Origin: Apostichopus japonicus
Lineage: Eukaryota > Echinodermata > Holothuroidea > Aspidochirotida > Stichopodidae
Reading direction: 5' to 3'
NCBI RefSeq assembly: GCF_037975245.1
Contig: NC_092567.1
Span: 8,928,714-8,992,713, forward strand
Length of the DNA stretch: 64,000 bases
Part shown: one piece after another, positions 11,430 to 23,045 of the stretch
How positions within the stretch are numbered: the first letter of the stretch is position 1
Layout of the letters: each line of letters opens with the position of its first letter
Program-made: the position numbers and the translations under genes
Notes under the pieces: model-generated
Told to the model about the DNA's origin: nothing
Databases searched by the model: none
What the model saw: the letters and a program-made list of their open reading frames with translations, nothing else

Positions 11430-13828
11430 GTAAGTATCGTATACATGAGACAGTAATGGTGTGAAGCTATATATACTGATATACTAAACACGTCATTAAT
11501 AACATAGGCTATATACTGATATACTTAACACGTCATTAATAACACAGGATATGTACTGATATACTAAACAAGTCATTAATAACACAGGCTATGTACTGAT
11601 ATACTAACCACGTTATTAATAAAATAGGCATATATGTACTGATATACTAAACACTTCATAAATAACACAGGCTATGTTAAATTTATGACAACACATTACC
11701 ATATAAACATGGCGTCTTCAAGGCTATTTCAATTTATAAGAATTATATTCCATGTCCGTATGGTCATATTTCAATGTCGAATTAAATATTTCATTAATTT
11801 GAAGGGAATAACTTTAAGCTCATGTTAGTTAAACTATTATTATGTAAATCTTGGTTATTTGATAGGTCATTCATGCAGCTACAACATATCTCTTCCAATC
11901 AGAACATGTGCTATCCTTTCACTTTATTGCTGTCAGATCAGATCATAAATAAACTAACAGTGAGTCCTTTCGACACAGACATTTAGAATTGTAATACTTT
12001 CATAGCAGTCGTTGCTCCGTTAGGCTGATACGACATTACATGTATGAATCGGGATAGAAATAACTTTAAAGATTCCTCAAGGTATATAGGCATTGATTTA
12101 ATGTACGACTTTAGCATGAGAGAGATGCAGTTGTCTTACTTTCTTTCCGGATGGAACATGGTATGAATTATGTGGGAAGTATATGGACGATTTTGATACG
12201 TTTTACTAAGATAAATCTAGTTGGTATAAGTTAGGCCTATATGTGGGAAGTAAAGAGAACATTGAATAAGTTAGAATAGGCTTAGCCGGTGGAAATGTGG
12301 TTCTATCAGATCATTGTCTTTTAACTCAACAATTTTCCTGATAATCCGGGAGAATATCAATATTAAAAAAAAAAGAATAAACATATTAAGTTTATGAACT
12401 TTACTGAGTTTTAGGATTTTTTTCTTTGTAAGTTAATTATCACGTGACTGATATCTTTTACTTTATCAGGGTGACCAGAGCGATTAATCGTAAATGTTAT
12501 TTTATTGAAATAATTGGAAAAATATTAATCTTTTGAAAATCAACCTAATCGGCATATCAAGGAACCATAAAAATTATATTTTTCTGCCCGAAATTCAGTC
12601 GTACCGTTTAAAGCAGCAGTTTAACTTAGGCTTACAATTTTACCCTGGTAGGCTATTATATACAAGTCTTGTGTTGATAACAGTGGGTCATCAATCTCTT
12701 TAATTTCATGAAATAAAGGTTACTGGGGGAATAATTAATACATTTGATTTGATACTAAACGTTAACACGAAGTCACGTGCACGCTTAGTATTGCTGTATT
12801 ATACACATTAACGACCAACTTGGAATTATGTTCATAAAAGAAAATCAGACTTTTACCTCACATTTGAAATGAACCTTGGCCATAGTCAAACTAATGACCT
12901 ACAATTTTGATCTGATTTCACTATCTATTAGTATCGATAAAATAATAAAAGTCATCTCAAAACAGCTTCTTTAACAAGCATATGAATAACCATTGTATCT
13001 ACAATTAATCCATCTAAAATGTTGAGCTGTAGGTGATATTCTAAAAGGATATTGAAAACACTGATAACAAAACAGAAACTTGAATTTTTCAGGGTGGGTT
13101 AATATGAGATTACTTCAAAGGTCGATGTGTTGTGTAAACAATAAACAGTAAAGAAGAGATAAGTAGCGATTTACCTTGATGTAATCTTTGTCGAGCCAGA
13201 GACCTATTGGTAAAGTGACTGGTTCTGTTTACTTATAGAATTATACCTTGATTTATGATAATTGTGTTAAGCTAGTGTCATGCATGCGCACTCTGTATCA
13301 ATATATATTCAACAGATCGTCGCTTTAAATGATAATCATGGATTATATCACTCAAAGGAAAAGAAAAGTGAAGCCCAAGTTTATCCTGCCGACCAGTCAC
13401 GAACGTTGTTGTGACGTCATAATCGATGGAGCGCCTTAAATTGTTCATGGAGCGCCTTACAGTGCAAGGTTTGTTGTAATTACATAGTTTTGGATTAGTA
13501 ACTTAGTATAAGAAGGCTGAAGTTTATTATTAACATTGATAAGGATTTAAGCCTCAGCTTAAATACTCTTACTTTGTATGATCGAGAGTTCAACGTGACT
13601 TTTTTTTATTGTTTTCAGTGTTTTGTTTCTACCTTATTAACTTGAACTAACCGAATTGAAAATTTGCATATTACTCCGATTTAACTGGTATAATTTTTTT
13701 CGTTCAGAGTGACATCCAACAGATTGCCCACCATAATTGTTTCCAGTTCATATATAAGCAATGACACGCCCCAATTTTTTTGACCAAAAAATAATGTTTA
13801 CAAATCAAAATTTTGCGATTTTTTGCAG
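11430..13828 (+). other. intron 1 of the NLR gene (proposed)
   Basis: It runs from the GTAAGT donor at 11430 to the TTTTTTGCAG acceptor ending at 13828 (2.4 kb). It contains the 40-bp tandem repeat at 11469-11670. The rest is AT-rich with no recognised gene or element. A second acceptor-like site (TTTTTTTCGTTCAG, ending 13706) lies upstream but leads into a stop codon at 13792-13794 in the NACHT frame. Confidence 0.4.
11469..11670. repeat. 40-bp tandem repeat, 5 units
   Basis: Five copies of a 40-bp unit with the core ACTGATATACTAAACACGTC followed by 'attaataacacagg'. Copies differ by single bases, and the last has a 3-base insertion. It lies in proposed intron 1. Confidence 0.85.
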
Positions 13829-15348
13829 ACAAAAAGGCCATACTTATCGACTCTCTGAAGAGCAGGTACAAACTACAATATGACGCAATCCAGCCCATAC
13901 CGTACATCAAGGACAGACTATATTGTGTTGACAAGGTATTTGTTGAGGGCGGTACAGAGGTCCATATTGTTAAAGGAGCGACGAATGAGAAAGAAGGACC
14001 ATGGGTACGTGTGGACTCGTACAAAGATATCTTCACAGACCCTCGAATGAATGCCAAACGGCGCATCATAGAAGCAGAAGCCGGGTATGGTAAGTCAACA
14101 GTGGCCCTTCAGCTCGCCTATGATTGGTGCAATGGTGTAAAGGATTCACCTTTTAAAGACGTAGAGATTCTAATTCTTCTCCGGTTGAGGCAGCTGAACA
14201 GCAAGATATCTATCTATCAAGCAATTAAGCTGTTCTTAGGACCAAAAGATCCTCGTATCAAATCAACTGATATTAAAGATATCATTGAAAGCTGTTCTTC
14301 TGTTAAGGTACTCCTGGACGGATATGATGAGTTTCCTGACAGGGACGGAGCCACAGGAAGTGACGTAGGACGCATCATTACGAGGAATCTGTTTGGGAAT
14401 ATCGATGTTACCCTGACAACCAGATATCTTCCGAAGGACTATGACAAAGCAAATACAAAGCGAGTGCGGTTAGTTGGTTTTGACGAAAAAGCACGTGACC
14501 AGTACATTCGCAAGGCTGTTACCGGGGAGAACGAAGAAAGCGTTGCGAAAATTAAGCACGCTTTAAAATCCAACCCGATCCTTGATGCCCTATGTCAGGT
14601 GCCTCTTTTCTTTGTTATGTTTTCTCACATGACTCATGAAAAAGTACTTTTTATGAGATTTAATTCAGTTACAGAGTTTTTCCGCTACATGATGAAGTGT
14701 TTCCATAGTCACAAGAGCAATAAATCAATGGATAGGAACACGAGACCACACAATGTTACATATGAGCTGAAATTCACTGAACTTAGTAAAGTAGCATTTG
14801 AAGGTCTCTGCGGTGAAAACCAACAGTTATCATGGCGTAAGGATGGACTCTCTACACGACTAGGTCAAGGGTTTTGTCAACATTATATTGCAGTCGGTAT
14901 CTTGGTAGAGGAAGAAGTGTCTAATGTGACAAACGAACATACTTCTACTGCAGACATACAGACAAGGACTGACATAAGGTTCTACCATAAACTATTCTGT
15001 GAATGGTTTGCGTCTTTTAGACTGGTAGAAATTGTAGCTGCTACAAGGGGTGCATCTGAGCTGAAGAATGTTCTTGATACAGTGGATCCATTTAATCTTC
15101 AGTACCTCTATCGGTTCGCCTGTGGGATTAACCCAGCAGTTGGGAAGAGAATAATAGAATACTTGAAGAGCAGGAAAGACGGTGATAAGTTTGCCATCCT
15201 CTGCATCCTGGAACAAACTGGTGAGGTAGATGAAATCAAGGACACCGTCAGGGATCTGTGTTCTAGGCTAGTGGATATCGATGAAGATCAGAGTAGACTA
15301 CTACAGAGATCTACCATACAGCTACTGGAGATTGCTGCCAGATATGAC
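13829..15348 (+). CDS. NLR receptor, NACHT ATPase exon
   Basis: This exon encodes 506 codons of the central part of an NLR (NACHT plus leucine-rich repeat) protein, a cytosolic sensor that oligomerises on nucleotide exchange. The NACHT signatures are in order: Walker A AGYGKST (14080-14100), Walker B LLDGYDEF (14311-14334, with Asp codons at 14317 and 14326 and Glu at 14329) and sensor-1 LTTR (14413-14424). Downstream are helical and winged-helix regions, including FYHKLFCEWFAS (about 14980-15016) as in other NACHT proteins. The N-terminal linker IQPIPYIKDRLYCVDKVFVE matches, as I recall, the style of sea-cucumber NLRs. The frame is intact, with no stop or frameshift. The start is a splice acceptor (TTTTTTGCAG, ending 13828); there is no ATG at the beginning of the open frame. 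The end is a GTAAGT donor at 15349, after a complete Asp codon. Reading on past the donor gives only 17 residues of intron. Confidence 0.93.
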
Positions 15349-15419
15349 GTAAGTATTAACAATAAATTGATATTTTACTCGCTGCATGGATTGAATTGGT
15401 AGATATATTTAGCTGAATG

Positions 15420-16271
15420 CATATATGTAGCCGTGACACAATTCAATTTATAGTAAACACATTCTGACAAATGAAAACCCAAAGTATGATTCCTGATAGC
15501 ATCTTTCATGTTTTCTTCACGTGATGGAATCATAGGGGGAAATGTATGCTGAATATATAATGTATGGTACAGTTAAAAGAAATATAAACATAACAGTAAC
15601 AAAATACCATATACTTCATTTAACCAGCAGGGCGTTGTCACTAAATAAATGACAGATCAAGAAAAACCTCTTATCAGTCCAACCCAGACAAAGTTTTGAT
15701 TTTATACCACATTAGAAGCAAAATTATGAGGAAGTTTCTTAGTTTTAATTTAAAGCGTTTAAACAATTTTTTATTCATCATTAAATCGGAACTTTAGTTG
15801 TTTTTTTTATGGGATTTTGATATCTAAACGTATAAGAAAATCAAGGCAAACAGTATCAATGAGCAGATATTTGAAATAATTTGAATCATGCATCAATGCA
15901 TGATGAATTAAAGGGTATCAAATATAGGAGAGTGTGAATGTACCCTATATTATATGACAACAGTAAATACTAAACAAGCATATATTTATATATATATATA
16001 TATATATTTCCAACTCATTACGATTTTCATTTATATATATATTCATTTGCCTCTGTCCTTTACCTCCATTTCATTAACATAAAGTCTGTTCAAAGTATCT
16101 CTTTCGAGATCCGGCTTTAGGAATGACAAATTATTTCGAGTTGGTTAGCATCATGTTTGATCTCTAGAGTAAGGCAAACTATGTCACCAAAAACAGAACT
16201 AGTATTGTTCGATACAGGTGAAAAACGCCTACATTGAAATAGCGACCTTCGAACCTCTGGACATACAATCA
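15420..16271. other. non-coding DNA
   Basis: AT-rich sequence with a short TA microsatellite near 15985-16008. No gene or recognised element. Confidence 0.5.
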
Positions 16272-16343
16272 ACGTCCATAGCCTAGCGGTTAGGGTGTCC
16301 GCATACAGAGCGGGATGCCCGGGTTCGAATCCCAGTGGAGGCT
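16272..16343 (+). tRNA. tRNA-like sequence (pseudo-tRNA or SINE head)
   Basis: It folds as a near-complete cloverleaf. The acceptor stem ACGTCCA/TGGAGGC has 5 of 7 pairs. The D arm GCCT/GGGT uses two wobble pairs. The anticodon stem TCCGC/GCGGG is fully paired with one wobble, around the loop ATACAGA (anticodon ACA). The T arm has the canonical TTCGAAT loop with one stem mismatch. The A box TAGCCTAGCGG and B box GGTTCGAATCC fit the Pol III consensus. A T6 run at 16346-16351 could terminate transcription. Anticodon ACA would read Cys UGU, normally served by GCA, and the stem mismatches argue against a functional tRNA. A tRNA-derived SINE or pseudogene is more likely. Confidence 0.6.
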
Positions 16344-16358
16344 GGTTTTTTCACTGTT

Positions 16359-16359
<1 letters not shown>

Positions 16360-16427
<68 letters not shown>
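16360..16427. repeat. (TA)n microsatellite
   Basis: About 34 uninterrupted TA units just downstream of the tRNA-like sequence. It may be the expanded tail of a SINE. Confidence 0.97.
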
Positions 16428-16430
<3 letters not shown>

Positions 16431-16679
16431 CATTCATTAGTAGGTCTGTACACAGATATCGTATGTTATATGTACACAGTGTGTGTATATACAGCGTGAG
16501 CACTGGACGATAATATAATAGTAGCCAATGACTCCTAAAAATATATACATTTTTCAGAGTATGGTGAGGCAGTCGTATCTGGATGAAATTAATTTGTGTG
16601 ATTGTGCGTGTATTAGAGAGAGAAAGGCCAATAATACTGTAGGTCCCAGCTAATAGACTTTGCTATTGTCACTAGGTTG

Positions 16680-16818
16680 GATGAGGGTTTATTGCTCGGC
16701 TATCAGGAGCTTATTGCCCGGATCAATGTCTTTCAGGGGTCTATTGCCCGGAAAAGTGGCTTTCAGGGGCATATTGCCCGCAGCGGCCTAGTGCCTTCAG
16801 GGGCCTTTGTCCCTCCAG
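16680..16818. repeat. degenerate tandem repeat, about 32-bp unit
   Basis: Four imperfect units containing TTCAGGGG(T/C)CTATTGCCCGG-like sequence (TTATTGCTCGG, TTATTGCCCGG, CTATTGCCCGG, ATATTGCCCGC). They end where a hAT-like terminus begins at 16819. Confidence 0.6.
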
Positions 16819-17604
16819 CAGGCCCGTAGCCAGGATTTTTTACACGGAGGGGCACCATAGTATCAAGGGGGGGGGGCACAAATAATTTTATGAGAAAATA
16901 AATAAAACGCATTAATGTGTTGGAGAACGAGTCGCATATAATATCATGCAGTTACAGATACACGTGCAACGATCGCTCTTGTATTTATATCACCAAACAT
17001 CATTGCATGGAAAATGGTTGAGAATATTGTACTACTGTACTTTTTTATTGTACTGTCACAAGCCTGGCCAAAAATTAATCGTTGACACTTCCTAAAGTAA
17101 ATTTTTACCTTGGAAAAAATGTAGTAAAAAAAAAAGAAATGCAATACATGCATATAAGATGCATTCAGAATATGCATTCTTAAGCAACTGACAGTCGGAT
17201 TTAGCATTAAATAAAAAAGCAAATCACTATTTTTTTTGGCTTGACCCTACGGACCTCTTCTATAGTGAGTGCCTCATGAAACATTTCTGGAGGACCTACG
17301 ATTTTATATTTAAATGAATATAATACACAATTTTAAGAGGTCCGATGCATACTTAGTTTCTTTCGATATAAATTATGATTCCTGGCGGAATTTTTTTTTT
17401 TTTTTAATCGGAAAATCGGGGGTAAAATTTACCAAATTTGGCCCATTTTTTGAAAATTCGAAGAAAAATCAGAAAATCTGAATGTCTAGCCCCCTCTGGC
17501 AAAAAAAGTTCGAAGAGTTTCGAAGAAGTTCGGAAAGTCACGGTGAAAAGTCGGACATTTTGAGAATTTCGCCCCTCTGGAAAAAAAGTCTAGCTACGCC
17601 ACTG
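16819..17604. mobile_element. hAT-like element ends, TSD not visible
   Basis: The left end CAGGCCCGTAGCCAGG and right end CTAGCTACGCCACTG are inverted and both belong to the common CAG-GGCGTAGCCAGG terminal style, each with a G-rich or GGGGC patch inside. The 8-bp flanks (CCCTCCAG and GATATAAG) differ, so these may be ends of two separate decayed elements. Confidence 0.4.
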
Positions 17605-18159
17605 GATATAAGTACTGGTCTTCAGACCCTTCTATTTTGAAAATCCTGGAATTTCCTTGCCATTTTAACATTTTTTTAATATAATAAATTAAATACAATT
17701 ACACAATTATCCTGACATGACACTAGCTCCGTCATGTGATTGGCTTATAATCTTTTCAGGTTACAGTCCTGCCTTTTCAATCACGTCAATTATAGCATTT
17801 GCCGTACTTTATGCTGTGAACAACAAAAGTTGCTTAAGCTTTCCCCGTGTAAGATATCGTCCGGCTTTTGCAATTCCCCCACAGTTTCGTTATTTCCCCG
17901 AAATGCCATTTCCTTCATGGCAAGAAATTAAATTACATCAAAGATACTGCAAATATAGTACCTATTTTTCTCCAGTTGTCCTTCTCAGAGTTGCTGATGA
18001 ACCCCACTTCCCTGATGACTTCGGATATCTCTTTCTCTCCAGCCTGAATGTGAGTCTCTGACCCATTGTGCTTAAAATAAACTCTCCCCCTTCTCCATTG
18101 CAGATTTCCACTGATTAAATCCTTGTATGGTGAATGTTCTGTCTTTTAATGATCTAATT

Positions 18160-18567
18160 CAGGGTTGTCCAACCTTTTGCAGAGAAGGGCCACATGGAAT
18201 GATTATGATGAAGGAGGGGGCCGCATGAACCCTACGCTCGATTTTTCGATATTCTGCCCGAAGTCCAAGGCAACAATATGTGGGCATTGCGCGCGGAGCG
18301 CACTGATTTATTTTGCTCCCTGATAATACAGATGAATAAAGCCCAGCCGCCCCCCCCCCTCCCCTCCGCTGAGAGTGTCACACAAACTGACCTGTATGCA
18401 GTTTTTTTTTGGACCCAGAAGGTTCGAATGATTGATTATATAGCTTCAAATTGTTATCAATAAATCTGCCCACTAAAATTTTGCACCGTACAGCATCTCT
18501 GGCGGGCCGTACGCAACCCTGCGGCGGGCCGGACTGTGGCCCGCGGGCCGTAGGTTGGACAACCCTG
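18160..18567. mobile_element. hAT MITE with perfect 8-bp TSD
   Basis: It starts CAGGGTTGTCCAACCT and ends with its inverse AGGTTGGACAACCCTG, a perfect 16-bp inverted repeat. It is flanked by ATCTAATT on both sides (18152-18159 and 18568-18575). The CAGGG-TGTCCAAC terminus and the 8-bp TSD are classic for hAT elements. It is 408 bp with no transposase and G+C-rich ends. Confidence 0.93.
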
Positions 18568-18575
18568 ATCTAATT

Positions 18576-19544
18576 GGTGCAAAGTTTCTACAGGCATAAC
18601 AACAAACCCGGTCCGTTGAGATTGAATACTCTATCCATGGGTATTGATCATACCACCCCTTATAGAATGATCTGTGCCTTGCCCCAAATTTTGTAGGCGA
18701 ATATGACGCTAAAATTGGTCTCTATGGCAAATCTTTGCCCAGATCTGATGGGCATCCTGAGGAAGAAGTAGGGACTGAAGACTTTCCCCTGACAAGGAAG
18801 CGATCCATATTGTAGGTAGTTAGGCAAAGCTCCAACTAAAACAACTTTACAACAATGTGTCCAGAGTGTATGATCACTGTGCAACTTTTCTATTGTATTG
18901 TAAAGGTGTGTAGAAACGCGCGTGTGTGAAGGGGTGTAGAAACGCGCGTATTATTTGTATACATAACATGTATTACAGTAGAATGAAGAACCTGGTGAAA
19001 ATTACAGTAGCCTATACAGGACTTCTATTGAGAGTTTGCAGTTTCAGCATAGAAATACTATAGTGGGTGGGAACGGGCGGGTCGGGATCAGGCAGGTGGA
19101 AAGGGAGGCTGCAAACTATACTCTTCGAAATTAAATTCTTCAAACTAAACAACAAATTACAATTCATGTAAATAACAAAATTTTAACAATATTATTCGTT
19201 TAATTTCATGCAATTTTTTTTCTTACCGTCTTTTTACAAGGGGGGGGGGCACGGACCCTTGCACGGGGGGCATGGCCGCATCCGCGACCAAAATAATGGC
19301 CAATTTGATGGTGTCCACCGGTGCCAAAAGGAGGATTAACGTCCCATTTTCGTATATTGGTGGACATAACATTCCCAGAGACATTACACATTATTTGTTT
19401 TATTATATGCCCGATTTTGTTTATCATATTGTAACGGCGTTTCTTTAATTTCCGGTATTTTTGCGGGTCTCCTATGCTTACGTAACTGTGTTTCTGTGCC
19501 ACGTATCTCTCTCGCAAGGTCACAGTAAAAGATTTTGATCAGTT
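18576..19544. other. non-coding DNA
   Basis: No gene seen. It has a short local repeat of GTGTAGAAACGCGCGT (about 18908 and 18937) and a G-run near 19240. Frames on the minus strand here are not recognisable proteins. Confidence 0.5.
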
Positions 19545-19985
19545 TTTGTGTTGTAATTAGGTCCAATGGGGAACAATAGACACAAACGATCAAGTTAGAA
19601 AAGAAAATTTCTAACTAACGTGCACTATTTTAATCTACTGATAAAGTGATTTTACGTTATATTCAATCCAATTCCATCGCTCGATCTACAGGTGCTATAT
19701 ATGCTGTAACTGTGATAGTGCTAGACGTACGCAAGTATAGCTCCCTAGGCACAATCAAGACTTTAGTAATTTTTGTGATGTAATTAGGTCCAATGGGAAA
19801 CAATTAACACAAACGTGCAAGTTTTAGAAAGAAAACAACATTTTTAGCTAACGTGCACTATTTTAATTAACTGATAAAGCGATTTTACGTTAAATTCAAC
19901 CCATTTCCATCGCTCGATCTACAGGTGCTTATGATGTGACTGTGATAGTATTATCTACGTACGAAAGTATAGCTCCCTATGATGT
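19545..19985. repeat. tandem duplication, about 220-bp unit, two copies
   Basis: Copies at about 19545-19760 and 19770-19985 share GTAATTAGGTCCAATGGG, CTAACGTGCACTATTTTAAT, CATCGCTCGATCTACAGGTG and AAGTATAGCTCCCTA in the same order. There are scattered substitutions and small indels. Confidence 0.85.
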
Positions 19986-20003
19986 TTCATTGAGAATTTA
20001 AAA

Positions 20004-20098
20004 CCGTTCTTTTTAGGCTTGTTATTGTAAAGTGATGTGAGAAGTCATTTAAGTTCAAGGTTGGGACGATTGTTTTCTTCAATTTCCAGTCAGCATTT
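20004..20098. repeat. 95-bp dispersed repeat, copy 1
   Basis: Near-identical to 26249-26342 in the same orientation (shared words include TATTGTAAAGTGATGTGAGA and GGTTGGGACGATTGTTTT). The sequence ends with 'cagtcagcattt' in both. Confidence 0.85.
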
Positions 20099-20679
20099 GA
20101 GTGGCTTTTTTGAAGGTTAGGCTTATGTTGGTAAGCCACAAATGTTGACATTTACTATAAATAATTTACACAACCTTGCACAAGCAAACGAGAAAACTTA
20201 AGTTGCTGTAGTTGTGTTGGCCTTATTACAAGGTTTTCAGTATGACCATATAACCTAAATGACCCAACAACATCGATAGAAAACAAATGAAGTAAAAGAA
20301 TGAATACCTACCATAAAGAATATTATACCTTGGCCAAAATGTTCTGCAGCAGGGTAACACTTGGGGCACCCTTTCCCTCACCTAGACCATAAATACATTT
20401 TTTGAATAAAATCCCAGGTGTTTTGACACTCCCATGGGTAGTCCATGTCCAAAACGTATATAACTTTTAGACATATATATGTTGCCACATGCCTGGTCTT
20501 CCCAACCACGACAACAAAGACTTGTTCTGGGCATTCCCTTTCCCCCAAGGCCAACATAAACAGCTGTAACTGCTGCATGTTTTTCAGAAAGTCTGGTATG
20601 TTTGGTGCCAATCTAAAGAAGACCCCCTCCATTGAATATTAACAACTGACTAAATTTCACCTTCACTGTTAAGTAAGTG

Positions 20680-22125
20680 AAGTTAAGTAAAACTTTATTG
20701 ATCCCAGAGGGAAATTCAGGCACTCGCTCATAAAACAATGGAAATGTTACAAAAATAGATGTGTATATTGTACAATAAGACAGTAAGAATAATAAGAAAA
20801 AGTCAATATATGAAAGTCAACGTAACAAAACCTCATTGAAAAGCTTAATTGCACAGGGTATGAAAGAATCTCTGTATCTTTGGTTTTGAGACCCGGAAGT
20901 CTCAACCTGCCACTGCCTCTGGACATCTGACTATTATGAAATAGCTCATAGAGGGGGTGGGTATGGTCCTTCCATACCGCGTCCAGTTTGGGCTCGAGAA
21001 GGCTGTGCATAAACCGAGTCAATGGAAGGCAAGGGTTCCCCGACTTCTCTCTCCGCTTTCTTAATGATGCTGTTAACACGATCTATTTCATGTTTGTTAC
21101 ATTCCCACCCCAGCAAAACAAGCAAAAACGTCAAACCCCGCTAATGGTACAATTATAAAACATTTCAAGGATGTCATGACGAACATCAAAATTCGACATC
21201 TTACGGAGGCAGTACAATCTAGAAATCAACTTTTTAACCAATATATCAATATGATCTCCCCATGCCAAGTGATCATTCAGCACTACCCCAAGATACTTAT
21301 ATGACGTTACACGATCAACTACATTTCCTTTGACAACAACAGGGGGTGGAGGAATAGTATTGTGACGAAAATCAATAATCATTTCTTTGGTCCTAGCAAC
21401 ATTTAATTGGAGGAAGTTAAGGTCACAGTAGTTCACAAAAGACTGAATTTGACGTAAGTAAGCTTCATCACCATTACCATTGACTAAGCCAATCATGGCA
21501 GTATCGTCAGCAAACTTGATGAGTGAGCACCCTTCTTCTGATGACCTGGCATCGTACGTGTAAAGTGTGAATAGGAACGGCGCTAGAACTGTTCCCTGGG
21601 GTGCCCCTGTATTTGAAGGAATAACATCGGAGAGACACGAATGGCTGAGTTTCACCAACTGAGTTCTGTTAGTTAAATAGTTTAAAATCCAGTGAATAAA
21701 ACCACCGGGAACGTCCGTATTCTTAAGTTTACTGACTAAAATATGTGGTTAGAAAGTGTTGAATGCAGACGAAAAGTCGAAAAATGTCACACGGGCAAAA
21801 TGTCCTCGGCAAGAATGTTCTAAATGAGAATATAGTTTTTGAATGATTAAAAGAATGGCATCTTCACAACTTCGATCTGATTGGAGTATGCAAACTGGAA
21901 AGGATCTAAAAATGGAGTTACGAATGGTCAAAAGCGTTCTAAAAATATACGTTCACAAACTTTAATTTGCACAGCAGTGAGGGCAACAGGACGTTAGTCA
22001 CTCAAACATGATATTGCACTGGTTTTAGGTACTGGTATGATACATGATTGCTTCCATACGTTATAGGTATAACACGGGTCGTGAAAGATTGATTGAAAAT
22101 ATACGTTAAAATGTTCGAAAGTTTT
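20680..22125 (-). mobile_element. 5'-truncated LINE (CR1/L2/Rex1-like)
   Basis: A decayed non-LTR retrotransposon on the minus strand. The 3' end at about 20680-20710 has the GGGATCAATAAAGTTTTAC-type terminus followed by a short repetitive tail (TTAACTTCACTTAC). Coding remnants run up to about 22120. It lacks the endonuclease region and any ORF1, typical of 5' truncation. Family placement as CR1/L2/Rex1-like rests on recall of the LNV-KTKEMIIDFR and RLYSHLE-type motifs and is an inference. Confidence 0.85.
20860..22120 (-). pseudogene. reverse transcriptase pseudogene of the LINE
   Basis: Fragments read in order on the minus strand. At 21994-22100 is WKQSCIIPVPKTSAISCLSD, upstream of the fingers. 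At 21749-21931 is VTFFDFSSAFNTF, the RT motif A with its catalytic Asp. At 21131-21658 are NTGAPQGTVLAPFLF (motif B), KFADDTAM (motif C, the catalytic FADD) and LNVARTKEMIIDFR. At 20860-21130 is a C-terminal tail with GSGRLRLPGLKTKD. Changes of frame near 21130, 21660-21750 and 21930-21990, with stops between the blocks, make it a pseudogene even though the catalytic motifs survive. Confidence 0.88.
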
Positions 22126-22785
22126 AGCTTTCGAACTGCGCACTACCAATGACAAGTAGCGAAAGCGAAGTTTGCCCCTCCCTGCCCCGATCGCCAATAA
22201 TGATCATTACGCTACTGCAAAAAAATTGACGTGAAACTACTTCTTCGCGTTCTCAAAGAAAATCACTGAAGCTACATAAAAGAACTACCATACTACAGTG
22301 AATTAAAGCGGTAATGACAGAAAACGTAATCGCGCGTAACGATATTTTTTCAAATATGGATTTGACTGCACTTAATAGAAAACTATATCGTCTCTGCTTA
22401 AAGCAATCTGATATCGTTCAGTCCGCCTCCATTTTTAGTTCTGATGACGTCATATTGAGTCATATGTAGGTTATGACGTTATAGGTACGTCAATATGTAT
22501 TTTCAATAAGCGACTTTGATTGTTTGGGGTCATGTTTCTAACTTCCCATCATATATGTTGAGGGTATAAAACCAATCGTATATGAGCTGTTACAGAGCCT
22601 CGAATTATCGTTGGCGTCCATTTTTAATTTATGTTAATTGATATCATATTCAGTAGGTACACAACAACAATATCAAAAAATAAAATCTCCTGTTGCAGTT
22701 AGTTCTAGGTTCACCTCCATTTGTCATGGACTACTACCCTAAACCCCGCCTACATCGGCTGTCAATCAATCTTCGATATTTCCGA
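22126..22785. other. non-coding DNA
   Basis: No gene or clear element recognised. Confidence 0.45.
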
Positions 22786-23045
22786 GGAGGGGATTGTCAG
22801 AGGGGACCTTGTCCGGAGGGGGAGGGGGGCAATTGTCCTGGGAAATTGTCATGGTTGGGAAATGCTCGGAGTGGGAACTCTCCGGGGGGCAATTGTCAGG
22901 GTTGGCAATCGTCTTGGCGGGAATTGTTTAGGGGGCATTTGTCAGGATTGGGAATTATCCGGGTGGGAATTGTCTGAGGGGGGATCGTCGGGGGGGGGGG
23001 GTAATCGTCAGAGTGGAATTCGTCCAGGGGGAAGCTGTCCGGGAA
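22786..23045. repeat. G-rich minisatellite, 16-18-bp unit
   Basis: About 14 degenerate units of the form GGGAATTGTC(A/C)GGG-T. Examples are GGCAATTGTCAGGGTT, GGCAATCGTCTTGGCG, GGGAATTGTTTAGGGG and GGGAATTATCCGGGTG. The overlapping frames here translate only the repeat. Confidence 0.8.

Noticed and set aside
13693-13706. Alternative splice acceptor TTTTTTTCGTTCAG
   Set aside because: Using it puts a stop codon (13792-13794) in the NACHT reading frame.
13813-13828. Start of the NACHT reading frame as a translation start
   Set aside because: The first codon is TTG, not ATG. The TTTTTTGCAG right after it is a strong splice acceptor, and the upstream frame is closed by TAA at 13792-13794.
16295-16513. 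Open frame with a long Tyr-Ile repeat
   Set aside because: It is a translation of the TA microsatellite and overlaps the tRNA-like sequence.
17717-18061. 114-codon open frame on the + strand
   Set aside because: No domain recognised, no neighbouring coding sequence, and the other strand also reads fairly openly. It could be a remnant of an unknown element but cannot be supported.
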